From: Caulobacter sp. AP07
GTDB taxonomy: Bacteria > Pseudomonadota > Alphaproteobacteria > Caulobacterales > Caulobacteraceae
Reading direction: 5' to 3'
Length of the DNA: 35,109 nt
NCBI RefSeq assembly: GCF_000281955.1
Contig: NZ_AKKF01000128.1
Location: 1 to 35,109 of the forward strand
Positions 1 to 8,380 of this stretch are shown in pieces (the stretch's first letter is position 1; every line of letters starts with the position of its first letter). Position numbers and translations under genes: made by a program. The notes below the pieces were generated by a model that saw only the letters and a program-made list of their open reading frames with translations, was not told where the DNA came from and ran no database searches.

Positions 1-1551
1 CCCCCCGGGCAGGTCACCGCCGATGGCGCCCTTGGCCAGGGTCGAGATCAGGGTCGCCTGGGGCGCGTTGAGCGGCGTGGCGCCGGCCACGGTGCTGAGG
101 TTGGCCGCGCCGGCGAAGCCGTTCGAACGGTTCAGCAGCTCCAGCACGAAGGGGATGACGATGGCGCCGGCGACGACGCCGATCACCAGGGCCACCTGTT
201 GCTTCCACGGCGTGGCGTCGACCAGCTGGCCGGTCTTCAGGTCCTGCAGGTTGTCGTTGGCGACAACGGCGACGGCCAGCACCACGGTGGTCACGTAGAG
301 GGCGTAGGCCACCAGGGCCTTGGCGATGTCCGGGCCGATCATGCCGCGGCCGATCACCCCGACCATCAGCGAGGCGCCCAGCACGGTCAGGATGGCGATG
401 CCCGACACCGGGCTGTTGGACGAGCCGATCAGCCCGGCCATGTAACCGCAGACGGCGGCGGCCAGCAGGCCGGCGATCACCACGTAGCCGATGCCGATGG
501 CCACCAGCGGCGCGGCCAGGCTGACCAGCGGGCCGCCTTGCAGGAAGTGGGCGAGGAACCAGCCGGCCGGGGCCAGCAGCAGCAGCGACACCAGGCCGAC
601 GATGCCGATCGGGACGTCCTGTTCGGTGCGCGGGATGACCGCGCCGCCGACCTTGCGGGCCTTGCTGGCCGCGAACGCCGACTTCAGGCCCGACCAGATC
701 GGCAGGGCCAGCTTGCCCAGGGTCCAGATCGCCGCCGCGCCGATGACGCCCGCGCCGATGAAGCGGACCTCGGTGCGCCAGATGGTGGTGGCGTGCTCGG
801 CGATGCTGGCGCCGGGCATGGGGTGAAGGCTGGTCATGATCGGCACCAGCACGGCCCAGGCGATCGCCAGGCCGGCGAACATCGCCACGCCGACGGTGAT
901 GCCCATCAGGTGGCCCGCGCCCATCAGGGCCAGGGAGCTGGAGGCGCCCAGGCCGGTCGCGCCCGCGCCGGCCTTGAAGTAGCCGGCCACCTCGGCGGCG
1001 AACACCTTGGCGGCGGCCAGGGCGGCGAACAGCGCCGAGGCGACGGTGCCCGCCACGACCGCGACCAGGCCGGCCTGGCCCTCGGCGGCGCCGGCCCGCG
1101 AGCCGGTGCCGACCTTCAGCACCTCGGCGGCGGCGACGCCTTCCGGATAGGGCAGGCTGGAATTGGTCACCAGGGCCCGGCGCAGGGGGATGGTGTACAT
1201 CACGCCCAGGATGCCGCCGACCACGCAGGCCCCGAAGGTGGCCAGGAACGGTACGTGGGTCCACCAGCCGATCATCAGCAGGCCAGGCAGCACGAAGATC
1301 ACCGACGACAACGTCCCCGCCGCCGAGGCGATGGTCTGGACGATGTTGTTTTCCTGGATCGTCGCGGTCTGGAAGGCCCGCAGCAGCGCCATCGAGATCA
1401 CTGCGGCGGGGATCGAGGTCGCGAAGGTCAGGCCCACCTTCAGGCCCAGATAGACCTGGGCGGCGGTGAACACGAGGGTGATGGCGATCCCGAGCAGGAC
1501 CCCTCGGGTGGTGAACTCCGAACGAGGAGTCGCGGTGGCGTCGGACGACAT
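1..1551 (-). CDS. OPT family oligopeptide transporter, 3' end cut by window edge
   Basis: This gene encodes the first 517 residues of an inner-membrane transporter of the OPT family, which imports oligopeptides or metal chelates by proton coupling. The reverse-strand frame starts at the ATG at 1551 (MSSDATATPRSEFTTRGVLL) and runs open to base 1, ending in GGDLPGG. Family members usually have about 650 residues, so the C-terminal part lies outside the window. Many hydrophobic helices are visible. The N-terminal run after TTRGVLLGI (AQVYLGLKVGLTFATSIPAA, then QENNIVQT about 30 residues on) is typical of bacterial OPT proteins. Substrate cannot be told from sequence. The antisense frames over this gene are GC-skew shadows. 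Confidence 0.9.
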   Translation of the reverse strand, partial: MSSDATATPRSEFTTRGVLLGIAITLVFTAAQVYLGLKVGLTFATSIPAAVISMALLRAFQTATIQENNIVQTIASAAGTLSSVIFVLPGLLMIGWWTHVPFLATFGACVVGGILGVMYTIPLRRALVTNSSLPYPEGVAAAEVLKVGTGSRAGAAEGQAGLVAVVAGTVASALFAALAAAKVFAAEVAGYFKAGAGATGLGASSSLALMGAGHLMGITVGVAMFAGLAIAWAVLVPIMTSLHPMPGASIAEHATTIWRTEVRFIGAGVIGAAAIWTLGKLALPIWSGLKSAFAASKARKVGGAVIPRTEQDVPIGIVGLVSLLLLAPAGWFLAHFLQGGPLVSLAAPLVAIGIGYVVIAGLLAAAVCGYMAGLIGSSNSPVSGIAILTVLGASLMVGVIGRGMIGPDIAKALVAYALYVTTVVLAVAVVANDNLQDLKTGQLVDATPWKQQVALVIGVVAGAIVIPFVLELLNRSNGFAGAANLSTVAGATPLNAPQATLISTLAKGAIGGDLPGG

Positions 1552-1681
1552 GCAGGGTCCTAAAACAGTTAAGGCGGCCGGACCTTGCACGTCCGACCGC
1601 CCCAAACTCAAGCCTTGTTCCGCATTTTCGCGTTTTGCGGGTCGGCGTTACCCTTGAAATCGCCTTTCGGGAAACGGATCA

Positions 1682-1729
1682 GAGCACGATAGCCGAAAGT
1701 GGATGCCGGTTTCGGCGGCCATCGTGCTC
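1682..1729. repeat. Palindromic intergenic element
   Basis: Outer arms GAGCACGAT (1682-1690) and ATCGTGCTC (1721-1729) pair perfectly. An inner pair, GCCGAAA (1692-1698) and TTTCGGC (1710-1716), encloses GTGGATGCCGG. The core CCGAAA-GTGG-CCGG-TTTCGG resembles a palindrome that recurs in intergenic regions of many rhizobial genomes, so this is probably a member of a dispersed alphaproteobacterial repeat family. It lies just past the phoH stop codon and could also act as a processing or termination hairpin. There is no T-run. Confidence 0.6.
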
Positions 1730-1735
1730 CAAGCC

Positions 1736-2506
1736 TCAGAGCACGCCCAGCATCTCCGCGACCAGCGGATGGCGGACGATGTCGCGGTCGGCCAGACGGA
1801 CCACCGCGATGTTGTCGATCGCCTCGAACTTCTCCGCCACGTCGCCCAGGCCGGAGATGCCGGGCAGCAGGTCGGACTGGTTCGGGTCGCCGGTGACCAC
1901 CATGGTCGAGTTCCAGCCCAGCCGGGTCAGCAGCATCTTCAGCTGCATGTAGGTGCAGTTCTGGGCCTCGTCGATGACCACGAAGGCGTTGTTCAGCGTG
2001 CGGCCGCGCATGAAGCCGACCGGCGCGATCTCGATCGCCCCCTCGGCCATCAGGGCGCGCATCCGCTTGACCGACAACCGGTCGCTCATGGCGTCGTAGA
2101 GCGGCCGCAGATAGGGGGCCAGCTTCTCCTCCATGTCGCCCGGCAGGTAGCCCAGCGACTCGCCGGCCTCGACGGCGGGACGCGACAGGACGATGCGGCC
2201 GACCTTGCCGGCCTCCAGGGCCTCCACGGCCTTGGCGATGGCGATGTAGGTCTTGCCGGTGCCAGCCGGCCCCAGGGCCATGATCAGGTTCTTGTCGTCG
2301 ATCGCCTCCATGAGGCTCGCCTGGCCTGGCGATTTGGGTTTGATGGTTTTGAGATAGCTCTGGTCGCGTTCCTCATGCCCTGGGCCGCTCAACGGCGACC
2401 AGGCGCTGCGATGCTCCACGGGCAGGCGGCGCACCTTGGCGTCGTCGTAATAGCCTGCGTCGTTCGCGCCTTCGCGCACGGTCCGCTTGAGAGCTCGCTT
2501 GGTCAT
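1736..2506 (-). CDS. PhoH family P-loop ATPase
   Basis: A 256-residue cytoplasmic PhoH-like ATPase, a family linked to RNA metabolism and phosphate or stress responses. Walker A GPAGTGKT is at residues 79-86, Walker B VVIDEAQN at 176-183, and the sensor-like TGDPNQSDL follows near 206. The ATG at 2506 is preferred to the ATG at 2518 because GGAGG (2512-2516) sits five bases before it. The protein is shorter than the YbeZ/PhoL type and has no ybeY neighbour, so it is the stand-alone kind. The gene is preceded by a long untranslated region with a strong hairpin (separate entries), which suggests control by premature termination. Exact biochemical role is unknown. Confidence 0.88.
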   Translation of the reverse strand: MTKRALKRTVREGANDAGYYDDAKVRRLPVEHRSAWSPLSGPGHEERDQSYLKTIKPKSPGQASLMEAIDDKNLIMALGPAGTGKTYIAIAKAVEALEAGKVGRIVLSRPAVEAGESLGYLPGDMEEKLAPYLRPLYDAMSDRLSVKRMRALMAEGAIEIAPVGFMRGRTLNNAFVVIDEAQNCTYMQLKMLLTRLGWNSTMVVTGDPNQSDLLPGISGLGDVAEKFEAIDNIAVVRLADRDIVRHPLVAEMLGVL

Positions 2507-2518
2507 GAAAGCCTCCAT

Positions 2519-2849
2519 TCAGGCATGAAAAAAGGACGAAGCCGAATGGCGTCGTCCTTGGAGCAGGTGGGAGGAGATGAGACGGAGGCGCGTGAACGGC
2601 CCGGCGGTTCGGAGATGGCTCCGGAGGGGGGAGCCCCTCTGAGCGAAACAAGACGCCGAAACCCCAAAGCCGACACCCATGGTCTCCGTCATCGGGAGGC
2701 CGCGACCGGAGATCGGGCGCGGCGGGACACGAGGAGAGAATCAATCCCGATAAGAGAGTGTTCCCCCTCGAATCGCACAAATACAATGGGTGCGACATGG
2801 TTTATGAGCCGTTAAGGGCTTGCCTGCTTTTAGAACACGGGGTGTACGG
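2519..2849. promoter_or_regulatory. Divergent intergenic region and putative phoH leader
   Basis: These 331 bases separate the phoH-like gene (minus) from the gamma-carbonic anhydrase gene (plus). I see no convincing protein: a 141-codon minus-strand frame from 2798 has no plausible domain and overlaps the phoH frame. On the minus strand the middle part can form competing hairpins around AGGGGCTCCCCCCT and CTCCGGAG (about 2617-2640). It ends in the terminator at 2528-2559. Two GANTC sites occur at 2738-2742 and 2770-2774. A leader RNA or an independent small RNA is likely but its 5' end cannot be set from sequence. Confidence 0.55.
2528..2559 (-). terminator. Intrinsic terminator directly before the phoH ribosome binding site
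   Basis: Read on the minus strand, the stem AAGGACGA / TCGTCCTT (2552-2559 with 2532-2539) continues after one mismatch as GCC/GGC with loop ATTC, and is followed by six T residues (2533-2528). This is a textbook intrinsic terminator. It ends 21 bases before the phoH start codon, in the sense orientation, so transcripts coming from the leader would be expected to stop unless the hairpin is prevented from forming. Confidence 0.85.
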
Positions 2850-3380
2850 ATGACTGTCTATTCCTTGGGCGCCACAGGTCCCTCGCTCCCTCCGGAAGGC
2901 GAATATTGGATCGCGCCCAATGCCGCCGTGATGGGCAATGTCATCATGCGCAGGAATTCGAGCATCTGGTGGGGCGCAATAGTTCGCGGCGATAACGATC
3001 CGATCGATATCGGCGAGAACAGCAATGTTCAGGACGGCTCAGTACTGCATACCGACGTCGGCAGTCCGCTGACCATCGGGACCAATGTGACGATCGGCCA
3101 CATGGTGATGCTGCACGGCTGCACGATCGGCGACGGCTCGCTGATCGGCATTGGCGCGATCGTGCTCAATGGGGCGAAGATCGGGAAGAACTGCCTGATC
3201 GGGGCCGGGGCGCTGATCACCGAGGGCAAGGAGATCCCGGACAACTCCATGGTCATGGGCGCGCCGGGCAAGGTGGTGCGCGAGATCGGCGAGCAGCACG
3301 CGATCGTGCTGCAGGCCTCGGCGCTGCACTATGTGGAGAACTGGAAGCGGTATCGGACGGAGCTCGAGCGGGTGGATTAG
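2850..3380 (+). CDS. Gamma-carbonic anhydrase family protein (left-handed beta-helix)
   Basis: A 176-residue protein built of hexapeptide repeats, of the gamma-carbonic anhydrase/YrdA/PaaY family. Residues matching the archaeal Cam enzyme are present with close to the expected spacing: Arg46 (VRGDND), Gln61, and zinc ligands His67 (VLHTD), His84 and His89 (IGHMVMLHG). This supports metal binding; true CO2 hydration activity varies in the family. The ATG at 2850 begins MTVYSLG. An in-frame TTG 30 bases upstream would add ten residues not typical of the family. No strong Shine-Dalgarno sequence is seen (GGGGTG only). It is transcribed away from the phoH-like gene. Confidence 0.9.
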   Translation: MTVYSLGATGPSLPPEGEYWIAPNAAVMGNVIMRRNSSIWWGAIVRGDNDPIDIGENSNVQDGSVLHTDVGSPLTIGTNVTIGHMVMLHGCTIGDGSLIGIGAIVLNGAKIGKNCLIGAGALITEGKEIPDNSMVMGAPGKVVREIGEQHAIVLQASALHYVENWKRYRTELERVD

Positions 3381-3385
3381 GGCGT

Positions 3386-3492
3386 ACTTGCCCCCACCTG
3401 ACCGCTTCGCGGTCTGTCCGCCCCCATAGGGGGCGGAGCCGAAACTCTTCCCCCCATGGGGGAGGAGCGCCGAAGGCGCGGAGGGGGCAAGT
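3386..3492. repeat. Composite GC-rich palindromic element
   Basis: Outer arms ACTTGCCCCC (3386-3395) and GGGGGCAAGT (3483-3492) pair perfectly and enclose four further hairpins: GACCGC/GCGGTC (3400-3414), GCCCCC/GGGGGC (3420-3434), CCCCC/GGGGG (3451-3462) and GCGCC/GGCGC (3467-3479). It fills the gap between two convergent genes and may serve as a bidirectional terminator. Its architecture resembles the element at 33049-33167, so both are probably copies of a dispersed intergenic repeat. Confidence 0.65.
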
Positions 3493-3512
3493 GCGCCGCC
3501 CCCTCCGCCCCT

Positions 3513-4127
3513 CTAGAACGGCAGGATGTTCCGCTGCCGGCTGTAGGCCAGGTAGCCGGCGTTGGCGCCCAGGCGCAGGCCGACGCCGGCCCGGATCGGC
3601 GCCAGGGTGATGGTGTCGGCGCGCTGGTAGTTCACGCCCAGGCCGCCGACCAGATAGGCCGTACCCTCGACGCCCGGGAAGCGGCGGAAGATGGCGTCGG
3701 GATATTGCAGGTTATAGCACAGGGTGAAGACCCGGCTGGCGTTGCCGCCCCAGTCCCAGCCCACCGACGGCCCCTGCCAGAACACTTCCAGGGTCGGCCG
3801 GCCCTTCATGTAGAGCAGGCCCCGGCCGTAGCGCAGGCCCGCGACGAAGGCGCCCGAGCCCTCCTCGCCGGCGATGTAGCCGGTGGGCTGGCCGTTGTCG
3901 CGGAACACCCGCTCGACCGCCGCCCCGACCGTCTCGGCCGCCACGCCCAGGAAGTCGGAACCGCTGCGGATGATCTCGTCGGCCGAATAGGTCGCCGCCG
4001 CGCCGGTGTCGTAGGCTGGCGCGGCGCCCGTGCCCGGGTCGCCCGGGGGGCGGGTCTGGGCGGTGCTGGCGCAGCCGCCGAGGCCAGCGGTGGCGATGCC
4101 CGAAAGGATCAGCTTGCGGCGGTCCAT
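3513..4127 (-). CDS. DUF1134 envelope lipoprotein, EipA-like
   Basis: A 204-residue exported protein of the DUF1134 family, whose Brucella member EipA is a periplasmic protein needed for envelope integrity. The N-terminus MDRRKLILSG is followed by a short hydrophobic stretch and a lipobox ending GLGGC (Cys19), so this version looks like a lipoprotein. The conserved body is clear: YSADEIIRSG, GEEGSGAFVAGLRYG, FWQGPSVGWDWG, CYNLQYPDAIFRRFPGVEG, then PIRAGVGLRLGANAGYLAYS and a terminal PF. It is divergent from lepA across 147 bases and convergent with the carbonic anhydrase gene. No catalytic residues are known for the family. Confidence 0.88.
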   Translation of the reverse strand: MDRRKLILSGIATAGLGGCASTAQTRPPGDPGTGAAPAYDTGAAATYSADEIIRSGSDFLGVAAETVGAAVERVFRDNGQPTGYIAGEEGSGAFVAGLRYGRGLLYMKGRPTLEVFWQGPSVGWDWGGNASRVFTLCYNLQYPDAIFRRFPGVEGTAYLVGGLGVNYQRADTITLAPIRAGVGLRLGANAGYLAYSRQRNILPF

Positions 4128-4259
4128 AGGTAACTCTCGTAATTTCCGACAGGCGTCACAGTCGCAAGTCTTTGAGTCGGGTTTGCGGCCTGTAGCTTAA
4201 TGCGCGGTTAACCATGACCCCGCCCGGGGAGGTTCGCCCTCGCGAAACGTCGCAAATAT

Positions 4260-4274
4260 GCTAGACGCAGCGCC
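4260..4274 (+). promoter_or_regulatory. Candidate lepA promoter -10 element (leaderless start)
   Basis: GCTAGACG at 4260-4267 resembles the Caulobacter housekeeping -10 consensus GCTANAWC and lies 15 bases before the lepA ATG. Transcription from it would start about three or four bases before the ATG. No Shine-Dalgarno sequence is present between the two, so a leaderless mRNA is likely. Confidence 0.45.
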
Positions 4275-6083
4275 ATGAGCTCGACGCCCCTGCACCTGAT
4301 CCGCAACTTCTCCATCGTGGCCCACATCGACCACGGCAAGTCCACCCTGTCCGACCGCCTGATCCAGGAGACCGGCGGCCTCACCGCGCGTGAGATGACC
4401 GCCCAGGTCCTGGACAACATGGACATCGAGAAGGAACGCGGGATCACCATCAAGGCCCAGACCGTGCGTCTGGACTACAAGGCCGACGACGGCCAGACCT
4501 ACATCCTCAACCTGATGGACACCCCCGGCCACGTCGACTTCGCCTACGAGGTCAGCCGCAGCCTGGCCGCCTGCGAGGGCTCGATCCTGGTCGTCGACGC
4601 CTCGCAGGGTGTCGAGGCCCAGACCCTGGCCAACGTCTATTCGGCCATCGACAACAACCACGAGATCGTCCCGGTCCTCAACAAGATCGACCTGCCGGCC
4701 GCCGAGCCCGAGCGGGTGCGCGCCCAGATCGAGGACCTGATCGGCCTGGACGCCAGCGACGCGGTGCTGGCCAGCGCCAAGTCGGGCGTCGGCATCCACG
4801 AGGTGCTGGAAGCCATCGTCACCCGCCTGCCCGCCCCCAAGGGCGACGAGAACGCCCCGCTCAAGGCGTTGCTGGTCGACGCCTGGTACGACGCCTATCT
4901 TGGCGTCGTCGTTCTGGTCCGCGTCTTCGACGGCCGTCTGAAGGCCGGCCAGAAGATCAAGATGATGCAGCACGGCTCGACCCACCTGGTCGACCGGGTC
5001 GGGGTCTTCAAGCCCAAGAATACCCCCGTCGAAAGCCTCGGCCCCGGCGAGATCGGCTTCTTCACCGCCCAGATCAAGGAAGTGGCCGACGCCGCCGTCG
5101 GCGACACCCTGACCGACGAGAAGAAGCCCACCGAAAAGGCCCTGCCGGGCTTCAAGGACGTCCAGCCGGTCGTGTTCTGCGGCCTGTTCCCGGTCGACGC
5201 CGCCGACTTCGAGGACCTGCGCGCCGCGGTCGGCAAGCTGCGCCTCAACGACGGCAGCTTCACCTACGAGATGGAGAGCAGCGCCGCCCTCGGCTTCGGC
5301 TTCCGCTGCGGGTTCCTGGGGTTGCTGCACCTGGAGATCATCCAGGAGCGCCTGAGCCGCGAGTTCGACCTGGACCTGATCGCGACCGCCCCCTCGGTGG
5401 TCTACAAGATCCACATGCGCGACGGCTCGGAGATCGAGCTGCACAACCCGGCCGACCTGCCCGACCCGATGCACATCGAGAGCATCAGCGAGCCGTGGAT
5501 CAAGGCCACGATCTTCACCCCCGACGAGTATCTGGGCGGGGTGATCAAGCTCTGCCAGGACCGTCGCGGCGCTCAGCGCGAGCTCTCCTATGTCGGCAAC
5601 CGCGCCATGGTGGTCTACGACCTGCCGCTGAACGAGGTGGTGTTCGACTTCTACGACCGCCTGAAGTCGATCTCCAAGGGCTATGCCAGCTTCGACTACC
5701 AGGTCGAGGACTACCGTCCCGGCGACCTGGTGAAGATGTCGATCCTGGTCAACGCCGAGCCGGTCGACGCCCTGTCGATGCTGGTCCACCGCGACCGCGC
5801 CGAAAGCCGCGGCCGGGGCATGTGCGAGAAGATGAAGGAGCTCATCCCGCAGCACATGTTCGTCATCCCCATCCAGGCGGCGATCGGCGGCAAGATCATC
5901 GCCCGCGAAACCGTCCGCGCCCTGCGCAAGGACGTCACCGCCAAGTGCTACGGCGGCGACGCCTCGCGCAAGCGCAAGCTGCTGGACAAGCAGAAGGCCG
6001 GCAAGAAGCGCATGCGCCAGTTCGGCAAGGTCGAGATCCCGCAGGAAGCCTTCATCGCGGCGCTGAAGATGGACGGGGATTGA
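4275..6083 (+). CDS. lepA: Elongation factor 4 (LepA), ribosome back-translocating GTPase
   Basis: A 602-residue translational GTPase of normal LepA length. GTPase motifs are intact: G1 AHIDHGKS at 16-23, switch region RGITIK near 55-60, G3 DTPGH at 82-86 and G4 NKID at 136-139. EF-G-like domains and the LepA-specific C-terminal domain follow, the latter with [20 protein letters not shown] near the end, typical of the family. It binds ribosomes in the cytoplasm and is linked to initiation and stalled elongation. The start at 4275 gives the standard N-terminus. Two more genes follow in the same direction with gaps of 9 and 13 bases. The 552-residue antisense frame is a shadow. Confidence 0.98.
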   Translation: MSSTPLHLIRNFSIVAHIDHGKSTLSDRLIQETGGLTAREMTAQVLDNMDIEKERGITIKAQTVRLDYKADDGQTYILNLMDTPGHVDFAYEVSRSLAACEGSILVVDASQGVEAQTLANVYSAIDNNHEIVPVLNKIDLPAAEPERVRAQIEDLIGLDASDAVLASAKSGVGIHEVLEAIVTRLPAPKGDENAPLKALLVDAWYDAYLGVVVLVRVFDGRLKAGQKIKMMQHGSTHLVDRVGVFKPKNTPVESLGPGEIGFFTAQIKEVADAAVGDTLTDEKKPTEKALPGFKDVQPVVFCGLFPVDAADFEDLRAAVGKLRLNDGSFTYEMESSAALGFGFRCGFLGLLHLEIIQERLSREFDLDLIATAPSVVYKIHMRDGSEIELHNPADLPDPMHIESISEPWIKATIFTPDEYLGGVIKLCQDRRGAQRELSYVGNRAMVVYDLPLNEVVFDFYDRLKSISKGYASFDYQVEDYRPGDLVKMSILVNAEPVDALSMLVHRDRAESRGRGMCEKMKELIPQHMFVIPIQAAIGGKIIARETVRALRKDVTAKCYGGDASRKRKLLDKQKAGKKRMRQFGKVEIPQEAFIAALKMDGD

Positions 6084-6092
6084 TCAGGCGCC

Positions 6093-7727
6093 ATGTTGCG
6101 CATCGCCAATCTGCAACTGCCGCTGGGCCATCCCCCTGAAGACTTTGCCCCGGCCATCTGCGCACGCCTGGGCATCCCCGCCGACGACCTGATCGACCAC
6201 GCCGTCGCCCGCCGCGCCCATGACGCGCGCAAGAAGGCGGCGATCCTGATGGTCTATACCGTCGACGTCGCCCTGCGCGACGAGGCCGCCGTGCTGGCGC
6301 GGTTCGAAGGCGACAGCCAGGTGCGGCGCACGCCCGACACCGACTATCGGCTGGTCGCTCAGGCGCCGAAGGACTTCGCCGGCCCCCGCCCCGTCGTCGT
6401 CGGCGCCGGGCCCTGCGGCCTGTTCGCCGGGCTGATCCTGGCCCAGATGGGCTTCAAGCCGATCATCCTGGACCGGGGCAAGGTGGTGCGCGAGCGGACC
6501 AAGGACACCTGGGGCCTGTGGCGGCGGGGCGAGCTGAACCCGGAGTCCAACGTCCAGTTCGGCGAGGGCGGCGCGGGCACCTTCTCGGACGGCAAGCTCT
6601 ACAGCCAGGTCAAGGACCCCCGCCACCTGGGCCGCAAGGTGCTGGAAGAGTTCGTCAAGGCCGGCGCCCCCGAGGAGATCCTGACCGAGGCCCACCCGCA
6701 CATCGGCACCTTCCGCCTGGTGACGATGGTGGAGAGTATGCGCGAGACCATCGAGGCCCTGGGCGGCGAATACCGCTGGCGGCAGCGGGTCGACGGGATC
6801 GACCTGGAGACGGTCGCCGACGGATCGCGCAGGATCAAGGGCCTGCACCTCTCGACCGGCGGTTATCTGGCGGCCGAACACGTGGTGTTGGCCGTCGGCC
6901 ACAGCGCCCGCGACACCTTCCAGATGCTGCACGACCAGGGCGTCCACATCGAGGCCAAGCCGTTCTCGATCGGGGTGCGGATCGAGCATCCGCAGTCGTG
7001 GATGGACAAGGCGCGGTTCGGGGCCTGCGCGGGCCATCCGGACCTGGGCGCGGCCGACTACAGCCTGGCCCACCACTGCGCCAACGGCCGCACGGTCTAC
7101 AGCTTCTGCATGTGTCCGGGCGGCACCGTGGTGGCGGCGACCTCCGAGCCCGAGCGCGTCGTGACCAACGGCATGAGCCAGTATTCGCGCAACGAACGGA
7201 ACGCCAATTCCGGCTTCGTGGTCGGCATCGACCCAGAGCGCGACTATCCGGGCCATCCGCTGGCCGGCATCGAATTCCAGCGCAAGTGGGAGTCCCTGGC
7301 CTACGTCGCCGGCGGCTCGACCTACGCCGCCCCGGCCCAGAAGGTCGGCGACTTCATGGCCGGCAAGCCGTCCGAAGCGTTGGGCGTGGTGGAGCCGTCC
7401 TACAGGCCGGGCGTCAAGATGACCGACCTGGCCCAATGCCTGCCGCCCTTCGTGATCGAGGCCATGCGCGAGGCCCTGCCGGCCTTCGGTCGCCAGATCG
7501 CCGGATACGACCATCCCGACGTGTTGCTGACGGGTGTGGAGACCCGCACCTCCTCGCCGATCCGCATCACCCGCGGCAAGGATTTCCAGAGCCTCAACAC
7601 CGCCGGCCTGTTCCCGGCCGGCGAAGGCGCGGGCTATGCCGGCGGCATCCTCTCGGCGGCGATCGACGGCATCAAGGTCGCCGAGGCGGTGGCGGCGGCC
7701 TATGTTGGAGACACGGCGGCCACCTGA
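6093..7727 (+). CDS. FAD-dependent dehydrogenase of the COG2509 type
   Basis: A 544-residue flavoprotein. The first 90 residues form a small N-terminal domain (MLRIANLQLPLGHPPED) typical of this COG2509 family, followed by the FAD-binding Rossmann motif VVVGAGPCGLFAG at 101-113. Further family blocks are NVQFGEGGAGTFSDGKL, the Cys-rich FCMCPGG, and the C-terminal FAD-binding segment FPAGEGAGYAGGILSAA. Cytoplasmic. Substrate is unknown. It starts nine bases after the lepA stop, so it is probably co-transcribed; the GST gene follows 13 bases later. Confidence 0.88.
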   Translation: MLRIANLQLPLGHPPEDFAPAICARLGIPADDLIDHAVARRAHDARKKAAILMVYTVDVALRDEAAVLARFEGDSQVRRTPDTDYRLVAQAPKDFAGPRPVVVGAGPCGLFAGLILAQMGFKPIILDRGKVVRERTKDTWGLWRRGELNPESNVQFGEGGAGTFSDGKLYSQVKDPRHLGRKVLEEFVKAGAPEEILTEAHPHIGTFRLVTMVESMRETIEALGGEYRWRQRVDGIDLETVADGSRRIKGLHLSTGGYLAAEHVVLAVGHSARDTFQMLHDQGVHIEAKPFSIGVRIEHPQSWMDKARFGACAGHPDLGAADYSLAHHCANGRTVYSFCMCPGGTVVAATSEPERVVTNGMSQYSRNERNANSGFVVGIDPERDYPGHPLAGIEFQRKWESLAYVAGGSTYAAPAQKVGDFMAGKPSEALGVVEPSYRPGVKMTDLAQCLPPFVIEAMREALPAFGRQIAGYDHPDVLLTGVETRTSSPIRITRGKDFQSLNTAGLFPAGEGAGYAGGILSAAIDGIKVAEAVAAAYVGDTAAT

Positions 7728-7740
7728 AACGGAGACGTCC

Positions 7741-8364
7741 ATGCTCAAGATCCTCGGCCGCACCTCCTCCCTCAACGTCCGCAAGGTGCTGTGGACCTGC
7801 GACGAACTGGGCCTGGCCTATGAGCGCGAGGACTGGGGCGCGGGCTTCGCCTCGACCCGCAGCCCCGAGTTCCTGGCCCTCAACCCCAACGGCCTGGTGC
7901 CCGTGCTGATCGACGAGCAGGGCGCGCTCTACGAGTCCAACACCATCTGCCGCTACCTCGCCGCCCGCTACGGCCACGGCCGCCTCCTGCCCGTCGAGCC
8001 CCGCCCCCGCGCCGGGGTCGAGCAGTGGATGGACTGGCAGGCCACCGACCTCAACCCGACCTGGGGCTACGCCTTCCTGGCCCTGGGCCGCCCGACCGCC
8101 GGCTATGACGACCCCGACAAGATCGCCGCCAGCGTCAGGGCCTGGAACGCCGCCATGGCCATCCTCGACGCCCAGTTGCAGGCCACCGGCGCCCACGCCG
8201 CCGGCCACGACTTCAGCCTGGCCGACGTGGTGCTGGGCGTCTCGGTCCACCGCTGGCTGAAGACGCCGATGGCGCGGGCCGACCTGCCGGCGGTCGAGGC
8301 CTATTACGCCCGACTGAAGCAACGGCCGGCGTTCGGGCCGTGGGCGCGGGATGACGTGCCGTAG
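7741..8364 (+). CDS. Glutathione S-transferase family protein
   Basis: A 207-residue cytosolic GST. The N-terminal thioredoxin fold has the start MLKILGRTSSLNVRKVLW, with candidate catalytic Ser9/Ser10, the cis-proline segment NGLVPVL and the glutathione gamma-glutamyl binding motif ESNTICRYLA. The helical C-terminal domain carries SLADVVLG, the usual N-capping box region. The ATG at 7741 gives the standard family N-terminus. It is the third gene of the lepA run. Its stop codon falls inside a hairpin shared with the convergent DUF3883 gene. Substrate unknown. Confidence 0.92.
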   Translation: MLKILGRTSSLNVRKVLWTCDELGLAYEREDWGAGFASTRSPEFLALNPNGLVPVLIDEQGALYESNTICRYLAARYGHGRLLPVEPRPRAGVEQWMDWQATDLNPTWGYAFLALGRPTAGYDDPDKIAASVRAWNAAMAILDAQLQATGAHAAGHDFSLADVVLGVSVHRWLKTPMARADLPAVEAYYARLKQRPAFGPWARDDVP

Positions 8365-8380
8365 ACGCGACTACGCGTCT
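8363..8380. terminator. Shared hairpin between convergent genes
   Basis: AGACGCG (8363-8369) and CGCGTCT (8374-8380) form a perfect seven-base-pair stem with loop ACTA. The structure covers the stop codons of both the GST gene (8362-8364) and the opposing DUF3883 gene (8371-8373). It is probably a compact bidirectional terminator, though neither side has a long T-run. Confidence 0.55.

Noticed and set aside
2373..2798. A 141-codon minus-strand frame across the phoH leader
   Set aside because: It crosses the terminator and runs into the phoH coding region in another frame, and the translation has no protein-like pattern.
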